Shown piece by piece: positions 1-9,456 of a stretch of DNA of 64,000 nt. The stretch spans positions 1 through 64,000 of the forward strand of contig NZ_LWUD01000026.1 of the NCBI RefSeq assembly GCF_001654615.1. Direction: 5' to 3'. Source of the stretch: Ligilactobacillus aviarius. GTDB taxonomy: Bacteria > Bacillota > Bacilli > Lactobacillales > Lactobacillaceae. The number at the start of each line of letters is the position of its first letter. Within the stretch, counting starts at the first letter, position 1. The position numbers and the translations under genes were made by a program. The notes under the pieces are model-generated. The model was not told the origin of the DNA and searched no databases. It was given only the letters and a program-made list of their open reading frames with translations.

Positions 1-6
1 AAAGAA

Positions 7-51
7 AAAAATAGCGAAATGCAATTTAAAAAATTGGATTTCGCTATTTTT
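7..51. terminator. Bidirectional intrinsic terminator
   Basis: A perfect 14-bp stem (7-20 with 38-51) has A-runs on its left and T-runs on its right. It can therefore end transcription entering from the left edge and also transcription of the small minus-strand gene at 100-225. Confidence 0.75.
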
Positions 52-57
52 ATAACT

Positions 58-100
58 GAGGCTGTTTATTGAATACTTATGTCACAGTCTCTTTTATTTT
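58..100. terminator. Second hairpin terminator, related to the dispersed element
   Basis: Positions 58-65 pair with 84-91 (one G-T pair) and are followed by a T-rich run. The right arm and its flank (CTTATGTCACAGTCTCTTTT) closely match the terminator end of the dispersed repeats at 17530, 26053 and elsewhere. This looks like a solo terminator relic of that family, lying just past the stop of the minus-strand small gene. Confidence 0.6.
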
Positions 101-225
101 TATAAATTGAAAAGACTACCGAATGCCCCAAAAATAACCGCACCGATCGTAAAAATCAACATTAACCATACAACGACCATGGTGACCTTTTGGAAAGTTG
201 ATTTTTTCTTTTTCTTTTTTGCCAC
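100..225 (-). CDS. DUF4044 family small membrane protein
   Basis: This 41-residue protein starts with GTG at 225, preceded by AAAGGATG at suitable spacing. It begins with a lysine block (residues 3-8, six consecutive lysines), followed by KSTFQKVT and one hydrophobic segment (about residues 16-38, MVVVWLMLIFTIGAVIFGAF). A short lysine-rich head plus a single membrane helix is the pattern of DUF4044 proteins, which I recall lying near mraZ in lactobacilli. The function is unknown. The gene points away from the division cluster and ends at a double terminator. The identification rests on pattern recall, not a search. Confidence 0.72.
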   Translation of the reverse strand: MAKKKKKKSTFQKVTMVVVWLMLIFTIGAVIFGAFGSLFNL

Positions 226-370
226 AATAAATCATCCTTTAATATCAATTACACAAGTTACTATACCGTTGATAATTCGGAGTGTCAAACCACGATTCAA
301 TCTAAAATTGAAAATTGTAATCAGAGTTTATATAATTGAATGCAGAGTTCTTTTTAAATGAGGGTATGAA

Positions 371-733
371 ATGATTAAAGAATGGTACGTTCAATTATTG
401 ATTTTGATTTTGGTGTGGTTGATTCTCACACTTTTGAAAAAAAGGTTTTTCAGAAAACAGTTAAAAAACTTCAAACGGCTTGATGTGATGAGTTTGTTCT
501 TATTGGTTGCAATTCACTTTCTTTCGCAAGATGTGATGGGGCTGTCAATTATTCCGTTTTTGATCTGCGGATTGTCAGCTTATGGGTTGATCATGACGAT
601 TTTGTATGCGTTAATGGAAGGTCAAATCCTATATAAGAAGTTTTTGATTAAATTTTGGCGGGTTGCTGATATTTTATTTCTAGGAACATACTGTGTGTTA
701 TTGATTTTTAAAGTAGTATCGTTTTTCAATTAA
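371..733 (+). CDS. DUF3397 family membrane protein
   Basis: A 120-residue integral membrane protein with four likely hydrophobic helices (about residues 5-22, 38-58, 60-84 and 97-118) joined by a basic loop (KKRFFRKQLKN). It lies directly upstream of the mraZ cluster, the usual place for DUF3397 proteins in Lactobacillaceae. The function is unknown. The start ATG follows GAGGGTATGAA. It is separated from mraZ by a dispersed repeat whose terminator begins eight bases after the stop codon, so the gene is probably transcribed apart from the division operon. Confidence 0.75.
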   Translation: MIKEWYVQLLILILVWLILTLLKKRFFRKQLKNFKRLDVMSLFLLVAIHFLSQDVMGLSIIPFLICGLSAYGLIMTILYALMEGQILYKKFLIKFWRVADILFLGTYCVLLIFKVVSFFN

Positions 734-740
734 AGGAGAA

Positions 741-920
741 AAAGAGGTTGTGACGTAAGTCGCAGCCTTTTTGTTATATCCGCATAATCGTGTTCCAAAA
801 CAAACGAGCTGCGACGCGAAGCAAGAGGAAGTTCGAAAACCTCCGAATCTATGCTGCGCGATTCGTTCACTTTGCTGCTTCCACCACGCTCGTTTTTACT
901 GTTTTGTCACACCTTCTTTA
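741..920 (-). repeat. Dispersed intergenic element, copy 1 (inverted)
   Basis: This is the reverse complement of the units at 17530, 26053, 29861 and 58786. The terminator end faces DUF3397 (hairpin 741-772, GAGGTTGTGAC / GTCGCAGCC then TTTTT). The GAAGGTGTGAC end is at about 905-918. The variable central part combines features of both subtypes: it keeps the CTTCC arm after TTCGAA and also contains the GCTTCGCGTC tract. Weak reading frames across it are by-products. It fills most of the gap between DUF3397 and mraZ. Confidence 0.8.
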
Positions 921-1010
921 GGCGATAAAAGCACTCGTTTTACAATGTTTCAATGTCAAAAAGCGTTGTAATAAAAACTTAATTTTTATTGGGTGGTTTT
1001 TGTTCAATAC

Positions 1011-1043
1011 TAAGTGGTTGAAAGTGGGGGAATGTGGTAAGAT
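1011..1043 (+). promoter_or_regulatory. MraZ-type operator overlapping the dcw promoter
   Basis: Three consecutive 10-bp units, TAAGTGGTTG, AAAGTGGGGG and AATGTGGTAA, place GTGG at 1014, 1024 and 1034. A weaker GTGG at 993 lies two turns further upstream. MraZ proteins are known to bind short GTG/GGG direct repeats upstream of their own operon. The third unit overlaps an extended -10 motif, TGGTAAGAT (1035-1043), so bound MraZ would block RNA polymerase. The boxes and phasing are seen; binding is inferred. Confidence 0.72.
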
Positions 1044-1078
1044 GTTAAATGAAGGTAATTAGAAGGTGGTGAGGACAC

Positions 1079-1510
1079 GTGTTCATGGGTGAATTTCAAC
1101 ATTCAATCGATTCAAAGGGTCGGTTGATCATTCCGGCAAAATTTCGTGATCAGCTTGGTTCGAAATTTGTAATCACTCGTGGATTGGATGGATGTCTTTT
1201 TGGATATCCAATGGATGAATGGCGTGTCCTTGAAGAAAAACTGAAAAAATTACCTCTTAATAAACGCGATGCACGTTCGTTCGTGCGTTTCTTTTATTCA
1301 GCAGCAACTGAAAGTGAACTTGATAAGCAAGGACGGATCAATGTTCCGAAGACTTTACGTTCACATGCTGGATTAGAAAAGAAATGTGTGATTGTTGGGG
1401 TATCAAACCGCTTTGAAATTTGGTCAGAAGAACGGTGGAACTCATTTACTGATGAAGCCGAAGAAAACTTTGATGAGATTGCGGAAAATATGATTGACTT
1501 TGAATTTTAG
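1079..1510 (+). CDS. mraZ: Transcriptional regulator MraZ
   Basis: A 143-residue double AbrB/SpoVT-fold protein. The two half-domains each carry the D-x-K/Q-GR-x3-P-x3-R signature ([13 protein letters not shown] at 11-23 and [14 protein letters not shown] at 81-94). It normally acts as a ring-shaped repressor of its own dcw operon. The length is normal for the family. The GTG start at 1079 gives the usual MFMGE N-terminus; the alternative ATG at 1085 would remove two residues. It is the first gene of a tightly packed operon, with rsmH eight bases after the stop. Confidence 0.97.
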   Translation: MFMGEFQHSIDSKGRLIIPAKFRDQLGSKFVITRGLDGCLFGYPMDEWRVLEEKLKKLPLNKRDARSFVRFFYSAATESELDKQGRINVPKTLRSHAGLEKKCVIVGVSNRFEIWSEERWNSFTDEAEENFDEIAENMIDFEF

Positions 1511-1518
1511 GAGAGACT

Positions 1519-2466
1519 ATGGCTGAGTTTAAACATGTAACGGTTTTGCTAAATGAAGCAGTTGAAAATTTAAAAATCAAGCCAGACGGGGTTTATGTTG
1601 ACTGTACTTTAGGCGGTGGCGGTCATACCCGGAAAATTTTATCTCAATTAAATGAAAACGGACGATTATTTTCCTTTGATCAGGATCAAACGGCGATTGG
1701 ATATAATCAAAAAGCCCTTGACAATCAGCTTCAAAGTGGGAAACTAACATTAGTTAAGGATAATTTTCGGAATATTAAGAAACGTCTTAATGATTTTGGA
1801 GTTTCTAAAATTGATGGGGCGGTTTATGATCTTGGAGTTTCATCACCTCAGTTTGATGTTGCTCAACGCGGGTTTAGTTATAAACTTGAAGCTCCGCTGG
1901 ATATGCGGATGGATCAAGGCCAAGCCTTAACTGCGAAGCAGATCGTCAACGAATGGTCGTTTAACGATCTTGTTCGGATTTTCTCACGTTACGGTGAGGA
2001 AAAGTTTGCAAAGTCGATTGCCCGCAAGATTGAAAAACAGCGTCAGCTTCAGCCAATTCAAACCACAACGGAATTGGTTGAAGTCATCAAAGCGGGAATT
2101 CCTGCCCGGGCACGCCGGACAGGTGGTCATCCCGCCAAAAGAGTTTTTCAAGCTTTACGAATTGCAGTTAACGATGAGCTTGGAGCCCTTGAAACTTCAT
2201 TGGAACAAGTCCTTGAAATGTTAAATATTGATGGTCGAGTAAGTGTAATTACCTTCCAATCACTTGAGGATCGACTTGTGAAGAGCATGTTTAAAGAGAA
2301 GACCAGTTTACCAGATTTACCACAGGGATTACCGGTTATTCCGCAAGGCATGGAAGTTGATTATCGATTGGTTAATCGCAAGCCGATTTTACCAACTAAA
2401 AGCGAAATTGAAACAAATCACCGCGCACATTCTGCGAAGTTGCGCGTTATTGAACGAATAAAATAA
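1519..2466 (+). CDS. rsmH: 16S rRNA (cytosine-1402-N4)-methyltransferase RsmH
   Basis: A 315-residue SAM-dependent methyltransferase that modifies C1402 in the decoding centre of 16S rRNA. The SAM motif is [11 protein letters not shown] (residues 27-37). Later blocks typical of MraW/RsmH are [25 protein letters not shown] and PLDMRMDQ, with [14 protein letters not shown] near residue 220. It is the second gene of the dcw operon, following mraZ as in most Firmicutes, with GGAGAG upstream of the ATG. Confidence 0.97.
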   Translation: MAEFKHVTVLLNEAVENLKIKPDGVYVDCTLGGGGHTRKILSQLNENGRLFSFDQDQTAIGYNQKALDNQLQSGKLTLVKDNFRNIKKRLNDFGVSKIDGAVYDLGVSSPQFDVAQRGFSYKLEAPLDMRMDQGQALTAKQIVNEWSFNDLVRIFSRYGEEKFAKSIARKIEKQRQLQPIQTTTELVEVIKAGIPARARRTGGHPAKRVFQALRIAVNDELGALETSLEQVLEMLNIDGRVSVITFQSLEDRLVKSMFKEKTSLPDLPQGLPVIPQGMEVDYRLVNRKPILPTKSEIETNHRAHSAKLRVIERIK

Positions 2467-2480
2467 GAGAATATGGGGTT

Positions 2481-2849
2481 GTGAATAGGATGGCTGAAAC
2501 AGCACGCAAAATTGTAAATCATTCAAATATTAGGAAACAAACGACGGCACAAATTGATCCGCTCGATGTTCAAAAGAAAAAATTTAAACGACGGGAACGG
2601 TTAGCCGTATGTGTTTCATTAGGATGGGCAGCATTGCTCGGGTGCGTTACGATTTCATCGTCAATTCACGTTAATACGGCGCAAAGCGATTTACAAGCTG
2701 TTACAACGCAAGTAACAAAGCTCAACAGTAAGAATTCAAATATTCGCCAAGAAATTAGTGAACTTTCAAGTCGTTCGCGTTTAATGGGAATCGCTAAAAA
2801 AGATGGCCTTTCATTGAATGAACAAAATACAAGGAATGTAACTAAATAA
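2481..2849 (+). CDS. ftsL: Cell division protein FtsL
   Basis: A 122-residue bitopic protein with a basic cytoplasmic head (residues 1-40), one membrane helix (about 42-62, LAVCVSLGWAALLGCVTISS) and an extracytoplasmic coiled coil (about 66-112) ending in LSLNEQNT. FtsL forms a complex with DivIB and DivIC that activates septal synthesis. Sequence is poorly conserved in this family, so position between rsmH and the PBP is the main support. The start may be GTG at 2481 or ATG at 2490. Its stop overlaps the next start as TAATG. Confidence 0.88.
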   Translation: MNRMAETARKIVNHSNIRKQTTAQIDPLDVQKKKFKRRERLAVCVSLGWAALLGCVTISSSIHVNTAQSDLQAVTTQVTKLNSKNSNIRQEISELSSRSRLMGIAKKDGLSLNEQNTRNVTK

Positions 2850-4999
2850 TGAATAATCAAAATAAGCGCAAGATAGAAGAAAATACAGAAGATAGCAAGC
2901 AATTTGGAAAACTGATCTTTTTCATAGTTCTCAGTGTTTTTGTATTGATTATCTTCCGCTTTTTTTATGTCGGCATTTTTCATCGTGCTGACGGCGTTAA
3001 TTTGCGTCAAAAAGTGGAACAGTTGTATGCAAAACGAACTGAAATCAAGGCTAAACGTGGAACGATTTATGATGCGAATGATCAGGTAATTGCTGAAGAT
3101 ACAACCACATATTCCGTATACGTTGTCCTTTCAAAGGAAGCCCGGACATTTGACGGGAAGCCAGCTTACTTAAAAGCTTCAGAAAAGGATAAGGCAGCAA
3201 AAGTTTTAAGCGAAAATCTTGGAGCATCGTATTCAAAAATCAAGAAGATTTTGTCACCCAAAGATCCAGATGTTTATCAAGTTGAACTTGGATCAGCTGG
3301 GAAGAACATCTCGCTTGAAACTAAAAAACGGATCCAAGCAGCGCATATTACCGGGATCGACTTCACGCCATCCGAAGCCCGGTTATATCCGAATGGAACG
3401 TTTGCTTCGCATTTGATTGGATTAGCTGAAAATGAAAATGGCAAACTGCTCGGAATTATGGGAATTGAAAAGAACTATAATTCTGAATTAGCAGGACAAA
3501 ACGGGGTCAAAAGTGAACAGACCGATATTGAGGGAACCAAATTACCGTGGACAAAGGCCGTTGCCCGACCGGTTAAAAACGGGGATAACGTTTATACGAC
3601 CCTTGATGGACATTTGCAAAACTATTTGGAAACCTTGATGACCAAGGCTGAAGAAGCATATCATCCAAAGAATATGGATGCCGTTTTGATGAATGCTAAA
3701 ACGGGTGAAATTATTGCGGCAACTCAGCGCCCAACGTTTAATGCTCAAACACGGGTGGGGTTAAACAATTCATGGACGAATACGTTGACTGAATCGGTAT
3801 ATGAACCGGGTTCATGTATGAAGATTTTCTCAATGGCAGCTGCAATTAACAGTGGAATCTATAATCCAAATGTAACCTTTATGTCGGGAAGATATGACAT
3901 TGACGGAGCATATGTTTATGATTGGGACCGCAATGGTTGGGGACCAATTACATACCGGCAAGCATTCATTCGGTCATCAAACGTTGTAATGGCCCACTTG
4001 GAACAACAATTGGGTGCTAAACGCTGGTTGCGTTATTTGAAATCATTTGGTTTCTTAAAAGCCGTAAATGGTCCAGGATTAGGAACTGAAGCAAGCGGTG
4101 CAATTGGTTACAAGTATCCAATCGATCAAGCCAATACAGCCTATGGTCAAAGTATTGATGTAACGGTCATGCAAATGATGCAAGGCTTTTCAATGCTGGC
4201 CAATAATGGTGAAATGGTTCAACCACGATTAATTAAGAAGATCGTTAATCCGAATACTGGAAAGACCGTATACCGCTCAAAACGAAAAGTGGTTGGTCAT
4301 CCGGTAACGGCATCAACCGTTAAACAGGTTTTAGGAATGATGCAAGATGTTATTACTGATCCAAATGGGACAGGTCAAGCATACAAAATCAACGGTTATA
4401 ATGTCGGGGTTAAAACTGGGACAGCTCAAATTGCCAATCCAAAGGGTGGCGGATACCTTACAGGTGATATGAATTGCATCTTCTCCGTTGCTGGGGTTGC
4501 CCCGTTGAATGATCCGAAGTATGTATTGTATATTACAATGCAACAACCACAAACGTTTGGCAATGAAGGGGCTGCAACTAAGGCCCTTGCGACGGTCTTC
4601 AATCCAATGATGAAACAGGCATTGCAAGATGACAGTTCAAACGGTTCAAATCAAAACAATAAGGTTCCAAACGTTAAGGGATTAAGTATTGCAACTGCTA
4701 AACAAGAATTAGAAAAGACCGGCGCAAACGTAATTGTCTGTGGTAACGGGGTAAAAATCAACCAGCAATCCGTTGCTGCAGGTCAAACGATTATGAAGGG
4801 TTCAAAGGTCATTCTTGTTACAAATGGTGCAAAGACGATCCCAGATATGACGGGATGGTCACGGAATGATGTAAGCAACCTTGCAAACATGTTAGGAATC
4901 AAGGTTCATTTTGATGGAACTGGATTTGTAAAGTCTCAAAGTGTTTCACCAAATACGGTTGTAACGAAGAATCAGCAAGTTAACATTGCATTGCAATAA
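2849..4999 (+). CDS. Division penicillin-binding protein (transpeptidase) with two PASTA domains
   Basis: A 716-residue class B PBP (FtsI/PBP2B/PBP2x type) that cross-links septal peptidoglycan. There is a membrane anchor at about residues 22-45, a dimerisation domain, and a transpeptidase domain with SCMK (nucleophile S322), SSN (376-378) and KTGT (522-525). Two C-terminal PASTA domains follow (about 598-655 and 656-716), starting VPNVKG and IPDMTG. PASTA domains typically sense or position on cell-wall material. The gene overlaps ftsL by one base. The exact Bacillus counterpart (pbpB or spoVD type) is not claimed. Confidence 0.95.
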   Translation: MNNQNKRKIEENTEDSKQFGKLIFFIVLSVFVLIIFRFFYVGIFHRADGVNLRQKVEQLYAKRTEIKAKRGTIYDANDQVIAEDTTTYSVYVVLSKEARTFDGKPAYLKASEKDKAAKVLSENLGASYSKIKKILSPKDPDVYQVELGSAGKNISLETKKRIQAAHITGIDFTPSEARLYPNGTFASHLIGLAENENGKLLGIMGIEKNYNSELAGQNGVKSEQTDIEGTKLPWTKAVARPVKNGDNVYTTLDGHLQNYLETLMTKAEEAYHPKNMDAVLMNAKTGEIIAATQRPTFNAQTRVGLNNSWTNTLTESVYEPGSCMKIFSMAAAINSGIYNPNVTFMSGRYDIDGAYVYDWDRNGWGPITYRQAFIRSSNVVMAHLEQQLGAKRWLRYLKSFGFLKAVNGPGLGTEASGAIGYKYPIDQANTAYGQSIDVTVMQMMQGFSMLANNGEMVQPRLIKKIVNPNTGKTVYRSKRKVVGHPVTASTVKQVLGMMQDVITDPNGTGQAYKINGYNVGVKTGTAQIANPKGGGYLTGDMNCIFSVAGVAPLNDPKYVLYITMQQPQTFGNEGAATKALATVFNPMMKQALQDDSSNGSNQNNKVPNVKGLSIATAKQELEKTGANVIVCGNGVKINQQSVAAGQTIMKGSKVILVTNGAKTIPDMTGWSRNDVSNLANMLGIKVHFDGTGFVKSQSVSPNTVVTKNQQVNIALQ

Positions 5000-5016
5000 A
5001 ACAAGGAGAAATAGAG

Positions 5017-5979
5017 ATGACGTTCATTAAATTATTATTTCCATTTTGCATGAGTTTAATTTTAACGGCGGTCTTTTTACCGGCGTTTATCAATTATGCC
5101 CATCGAAAAAAGCAGGGCCAAATGATTCGTGAAGAAGGACCAAAGTGGCATGAGAAAAAGTCAGGGACCCCCACAATGGGGGGCTTCGTCTTTAACTTTG
5201 TAATTTTGATAACGGGCATTATTGTCCCACTTGTTTACAAATGCTTAAACCCAAGTGTTTTAGTCCTTGATTTTATCTTGATCCTGTATGGTTTTCTTGG
5301 GTTCTGGGACGATTCAATCAAGTTATGGAAGAAACAAAACGAAGGATTAAAGCCATGGCAAAAGCTTGCCGGCCAGATTCTCGGCGGAATTATTTTTCTG
5401 GCAGTTTACTATTTTGAAGGCTTTCCGTTTTCAATTAGTTTCTTTGGTCACGAAATTCATTTAGGATTTCTTTATGCCTTATTCGTCATGTTCTGGTTAG
5501 TCGGATTTTCAAATGCGGTTAACTTGACGGATGGCATTGACGGGTTAGTTGCCGGCCAATCAATTATTGCCTTTGGTGCATATGCAGTTATTGCGTGGGC
5601 CCAAGATCAATTTGGCGTTTTGATTTTCTGTGTTGCTGTAATGGGAGCATTAGTTGCATTCCTGTTCTTTAACCACAAACCAGCAAAAATCTTTATGGGT
5701 GATATGGGTTCACTTGCCCTTGGGGGTGCGCTTGCAGCCGTTTCAATTTTAGTTCACCATGAGCTGTCGTTGCTTGTCATCGGAATTATTTTTGTAATTG
5801 AAACTGCAAGTGTAATTCTTCAGGTAACGTCTTTCCGGTTGACTGGAAAACGAATTTTTAAAATGAGTCCAATTCACCATCACTTCGAAATGTGTGGCTG
5901 GAATGAATGGCAAATTGATATTGTTTTTTGGATCGTCGGCTTAATTGCCGCTGTGATTTCAGTGATGGTAATTTTATAA
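5017..5979 (+). CDS. mraY: Phospho-N-acetylmuramoyl-pentapeptide-transferase MraY
   Basis: This 320-residue polytopic membrane enzyme transfers phospho-MurNAc-pentapeptide to undecaprenyl phosphate, making lipid I. Signature segments are [17 protein letters not shown] (from residue 40), [31 protein letters not shown] (NLTDGID from residue 169) and PIHHHFE near the C-terminus. About ten transmembrane helices are evident. ACAAGGAGAAA lies before the ATG. The length is normal. Confidence 0.97.
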   Translation: MTFIKLLFPFCMSLILTAVFLPAFINYAHRKKQGQMIREEGPKWHEKKSGTPTMGGFVFNFVILITGIIVPLVYKCLNPSVLVLDFILILYGFLGFWDDSIKLWKKQNEGLKPWQKLAGQILGGIIFLAVYYFEGFPFSISFFGHEIHLGFLYALFVMFWLVGFSNAVNLTDGIDGLVAGQSIIAFGAYAVIAWAQDQFGVLIFCVAVMGALVAFLFFNHKPAKIFMGDMGSLALGGALAAVSILVHHELSLLVIGIIFVIETASVILQVTSFRLTGKRIFKMSPIHHHFEMCGWNEWQIDIVFWIVGLIAAVISVMVIL

Positions 5980-6003
5980 AGTATTAGGAAGAAGTTAGTT
6001 GTC

Positions 6004-7383
6004 ATGAAAAACATTAGTTCTTATCAAAATAAACAAGTTCTTGTAATCGGAATGGGGAAAAGTGGCGTAAATTCAGCTAAACTTTTAGTTAAGCTGGGAG
6101 CGCAGGTAATTGTCAACGATAAGACGAATCAGCCCAATCAATCCCAAGTTGATGAACTTAAAAAAATTGGGGTGAAGGTTGTAACTGGGAGCCACCCGCT
6201 TGAATTACTGGATGGAATAGCGACGGTTGTTAAAAATCCCGTTGTTCCGTACGACAACCCGTTAGTTGCGAAGGCAATTGAAGAAAAAATCCCAGTCATT
6301 ACTGAACCGGAACTTGCATATCAAGTTTTAGAGGCAACGATGATCGGGATTACCGGAACTAATGGAAAAACAACGACAACAACAATGATCACGGAAATGT
6401 TGAACCGAAACCGGTCAAAAGGCAAGGCTTACGCAGCTGGAAATATCGGAATTCCGACAACTCAAATTGCACAGCAAGCGACTGCCGATGACGTGATGGT
6501 AACTGAATTATCGAGTTTCCAATTGATGGGAATTAAAACGTTACATCCGCACATTGCAGTTTTGACTAATATTTATGAAGCTCATACAGATTGGCACGGA
6601 TCACACGCAAATTATGTGAATGCCAAAATGCGGATCTTAATGAATCAGACGGCAGATGATTATTTTGTTGTTAATTGGGATAATGAAGAGGCACGGCAAT
6701 TTAGTAAGCACACCCAAGCCACCGTTGTTCCGTTTTCACGCGAGGATCAAACCGAAGCGGGAGCATATGAAAAAGACGGCGTGCTTTACTTTAAGGGTGA
6801 AGAAATCATTGAAGCTGATCAAATCGGGGTTCCCGGATCACACAATGTTGAAAATGCCCTTGCTGCAATTGCTGCTGCCAAGTTGATGGGCCAATCAGCT
6901 GAAAACATCAAAGAAGTTCTACAACAATTCACAGGTGTACGCCACCGGATGCAATACGTTACAACCTTTAATGAACGCAAGTTTTATAACGATTCGAAAG
7001 CAACGGATATCGAAGCGACCCAAAAAGCATTGGATGGATTCGATCAACCGGTTGTCTTATTGGCAGGTGGACTTGATCGCGGCTTTAAGTTTGACCGTTT
7101 GGTTCCTTATTTTAAGAAGCATGTGCGGGCATTAGTTGTCTTTGGCGAAACCGCAGATCTAATGGCTGATGCCGGAAAGCAAGCGGGGATTAAGGAAATT
7201 GTCAAAACCGAAAATGCGGTTACGGCGGTTCCAGAGGCATACCGTTTAAGTCAACCAGGTGATGTGATTTTACTTTCACCAGCATGTGCAAGCTGGGATC
7301 AATGGCCAACGTTTGAAGTCCGCGGTGATCAGTACATTAAAGCAGTTGAAGATTTGATCAAGAAAATGGAGGAAGCAAAATGA
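6004..7383 (+). CDS. murD: UDP-N-acetylmuramoyl-L-alanine--D-glutamate ligase MurD
   Basis: A 459-residue cytoplasmic Mur ligase that adds D-glutamate to UDP-MurNAc-L-Ala using ATP. The N-terminal Rossmann-like domain has [10 protein letters not shown] (residues 12-21). The ATP loop is GTNGKTTTT (118-126). Later Mur blocks are [31 protein letters not shown] and NDSKATD. Its last codon region overlaps the murG start by four bases (ATGA), indicating translational coupling. Confidence 0.97.
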   Translation: MKNISSYQNKQVLVIGMGKSGVNSAKLLVKLGAQVIVNDKTNQPNQSQVDELKKIGVKVVTGSHPLELLDGIATVVKNPVVPYDNPLVAKAIEEKIPVITEPELAYQVLEATMIGITGTNGKTTTTTMITEMLNRNRSKGKAYAAGNIGIPTTQIAQQATADDVMVTELSSFQLMGIKTLHPHIAVLTNIYEAHTDWHGSHANYVNAKMRILMNQTADDYFVVNWDNEEARQFSKHTQATVVPFSREDQTEAGAYEKDGVLYFKGEEIIEADQIGVPGSHNVENALAAIAAAKLMGQSAENIKEVLQQFTGVRHRMQYVTTFNERKFYNDSKATDIEATQKALDGFDQPVVLLAGGLDRGFKFDRLVPYFKKHVRALVVFGETADLMADAGKQAGIKEIVKTENAVTAVPEAYRLSQPGDVILLSPACASWDQWPTFEVRGDQYIKAVEDLIKKMEEAK

Positions 7384-8477
7384 GGATATTAGTTTCTGGC
7401 GGTGGAACTGGAGGACACATTTATCCAGCCCTTGCATTGATCGATGAGGCTAAGAAAAAAGATCCAACAACGAAGGTCTTATATGTTGGGACCAATCGCG
7501 GCCTTGAAAGCCGAATCGTTCCGGATGCGGGAATTGATTTTAAAACAATTGAGATTCAAGGGTTTAAACGCTCACTTTCACTTGAAAACTTTAAGACGGT
7601 TTATTTATTCTTGAAGAGTATTCATGAATCTAAAAAGATCATTAAAGAATTTAAACCGGATATTGTTGTTGGAACCGGTGGCTATGTTTGTGGATCAGTC
7701 GTTTTTGCGGCATCAAAGATGCATATTCCGACCGTTATTCATGAACAAAACAGCGTTGCCGGAGTAACCAACAAGTTTTTAAGTCATTTTGTTGATAAAG
7801 TTGCGATTTGTTTTGACGATGTTCGTTCAAATTTCCCTGAAAACAAAATTGTATTTACCGGGAATCCACGGGCACAACAAGTTGCGCATATGGAAAATAA
7901 AAATCGGTTAAAGGAATACGGATTAAAGGATAATTATCCAACCGTTTTGATTTTTGGTGGATCACGCGGAGCAGAAGGCATTAATCAGGCTGCTTTGGAT
8001 GCGGCTTCAAAGTTTAAGGACCAGCCTTACCAAGTTCTTTTTGTAACGGGGCAGGTTCATTATGATGAAATCAAAAAGCAGGCCGCCCAAAAGGATATTC
8101 CATCAAATATGATAATTCAGCCATATATCAGTAATATGCCTGAAATTCTTCCGGAAATCGATTTGATCGTTGGCCGGGCAGGGGCAACGAGTTTAGCTGA
8201 AATTACGGCATTGGGAATTCCTTCAATTTTAATTCCAAGTCCGTATGTAACAGCTGATCATCAAACTAAAAATGCGATGAGTTTGGTAAACAAAAATGCT
8301 GCCAAAATGATTACCGAAAAGGAATTAACAGGAGCTAAGCTGGCTGATGCCGTTGACCAGTTAATGAATGATTCAGCTCAACGAAGTGAAATGGCAAAGA
8401 ATGCTTCAGATGCAGGAGTGCGGGATGCAGCCGATCGGTTGTATAATGTATTAAAAGATTTGGTTAATCAAAAATAA
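7380..8477 (+). CDS. murG: UDP-GlcNAc--lipid I GlcNAc transferase MurG
   Basis: A 365-residue peripheral GT28 glycosyltransferase that converts lipid I to lipid II on the inner membrane face. Motifs are the glycine loop [13 protein letters not shown] (residues 5-17), HEQNSVAG and, in the C-terminal UDP-GlcNAc site, [10 protein letters not shown] and [10 protein letters not shown]. It overlaps murD by four bases and ends 23 bases before divIB. The length is normal. Confidence 0.97.
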   Translation: MRILVSGGGTGGHIYPALALIDEAKKKDPTTKVLYVGTNRGLESRIVPDAGIDFKTIEIQGFKRSLSLENFKTVYLFLKSIHESKKIIKEFKPDIVVGTGGYVCGSVVFAASKMHIPTVIHEQNSVAGVTNKFLSHFVDKVAICFDDVRSNFPENKIVFTGNPRAQQVAHMENKNRLKEYGLKDNYPTVLIFGGSRGAEGINQAALDAASKFKDQPYQVLFVTGQVHYDEIKKQAAQKDIPSNMIIQPYISNMPEILPEIDLIVGRAGATSLAEITALGIPSILIPSPYVTADHQTKNAMSLVNKNAAKMITEKELTGAKLADAVDQLMNDSAQRSEMAKNASDAGVRDAADRLYNVLKDLVNQK

Positions 8478-8500
8478 GTCTGAGGGATAATGATATCAAG

Positions 8501-9331
8501 ATGAAAAAGCTCAAAAAATCGAATGCCGAGTTAACTCCGTGGGAAAAGGCACAAAAGAAACGCAAACAAGCAAAGAAGCATCACCGCCCAACGACGGCTC
8601 GTTCTTTTGTAAAAAAGCTTCCGCGAACAAACAGTTTACGGAAACAACGGTTAGCCAAGGGAACGATTGCATTGATTGCGGTTTTTGGAATTACGTTTGC
8701 AGTATCGTTATTTTTCATTCTTCCGTTTAGCAGAATCCTTTCACTTCAAGTAAATACGAATGATGATGCAACCCGTACGGCGGTTGTTAAGGCTAGTAAC
8801 TTGCATTACTACGAATCATTGTTTGGAGTGTGGCCTGAAACCGCGAAGATTGAAAACCAAATTCACGAAAAAGTTCCTTCTGTAAAAAAGGCAACGATTC
8901 AATATCAAGGAACGCATGTGAAAATCAACGTTGAGGAGTATCCAACGATTGGGTATGTCGTAAGAAACAATAAATACTACAAATTGACGTCTTCAGGAAT
9001 GATCGATAAATATGGATCGAATAATCCGAAGGGAAATTACCCGATTTTTTATAATTTTAAAAATAAGGATCGCCTTCTTGAGATGACTAAGCAATTTGAT
9101 AAGTTACCAGCCAAAGTCAAAAAGGGAATTGCGGAAGTTCACCTTGAACCGACAAAGGCGGATCCGGGAAAAATCAAATTATATATGAATGACGGTAATC
9201 AAGTAATTGCTTCAATTGATACGTTTGCAGAGAAAATGCAGTACTATCCAAGCATTGTTTCGAAGATGAATTATACAGGGGTTGTTGACCTTGAAGTCGG
9301 GGCGTACTCATATCCTTATGGTAAAAATTAA
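8501..9331 (+). CDS. divIB: Cell division protein DivIB/FtsQ
   Basis: A 276-residue bitopic divisome protein with a strongly basic cytoplasmic N-terminus (about residues 1-52), one membrane helix (about 53-75, GTIALIAVFGITFAVSLFFIL), a POTRA-like segment (about 78-150) and a beta domain with YPTIGYVVRNNKYY and a DLEVGAYSYPYG tail. It works with FtsL and DivIC at the septum. The ATG lacks a close Shine-Dalgarno; the nearest is GAGGGATAATG some 15 bases upstream, so translation may be modest. Confidence 0.93.
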   Translation: MKKLKKSNAELTPWEKAQKKRKQAKKHHRPTTARSFVKKLPRTNSLRKQRLAKGTIALIAVFGITFAVSLFFILPFSRILSLQVNTNDDATRTAVVKASNLHYYESLFGVWPETAKIENQIHEKVPSVKKATIQYQGTHVKINVEEYPTIGYVVRNNKYYKLTSSGMIDKYGSNNPKGNYPIFYNFKNKDRLLEMTKQFDKLPAKVKKGIAEVHLEPTKADPGKIKLYMNDGNQVIASIDTFAEKMQYYPSIVSKMNYTGVVDLEVGAYSYPYGKN

Positions 9332-9384
9332 TATTTTCGAAAAAAACACGGAAACCCTTGATTAAAGGTAGTAAATTGGTTTAT

Positions 9385-9398
9385 TTGTATGGTAAAAT
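9385..9398 (+). promoter_or_regulatory. Probable internal promoter of ftsA-ftsZ
   Basis: The 125-bp gap between divIB and ftsA holds an extended -10 element, TGGTAAAAT (9390-9398), within TATGGTAAAAT. There is no good -35. The same TATGGTA-type core occurs before ftsW, mvaS and the MMPL gene, which supports it being functional. It would let ftsA-ftsZ be transcribed above the level of the upstream wall genes. Confidence 0.55.
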
Positions 9399-9456
9399 TT
9401 AAATTAAGATACTTTTCTTGAAACTAATTAAAGAAAACTGGATTGGAGGATCAAAG

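Noticed and set aside
107-361. 84-codon plus-strand frame antisense to the DUF4044 gene
   Set aside because: It starts with TTG without a ribosome binding site and contains a Phe run that is simply the complement of the lysine codons of the minus-strand gene.
771-971. 66-codon plus-strand reading frame over element copy 1
   Set aside because: It runs across the dispersed repeat and its terminator, has no ribosome binding site, and the equivalent frame is broken or different in other copies. Best read as a by-product of the element.
2666-3010. 114-codon antisense frame within ftsL and the PBP gene
   Set aside because: The plus-strand frames are clearly coding; this is an overlapping shadow without conserved features.
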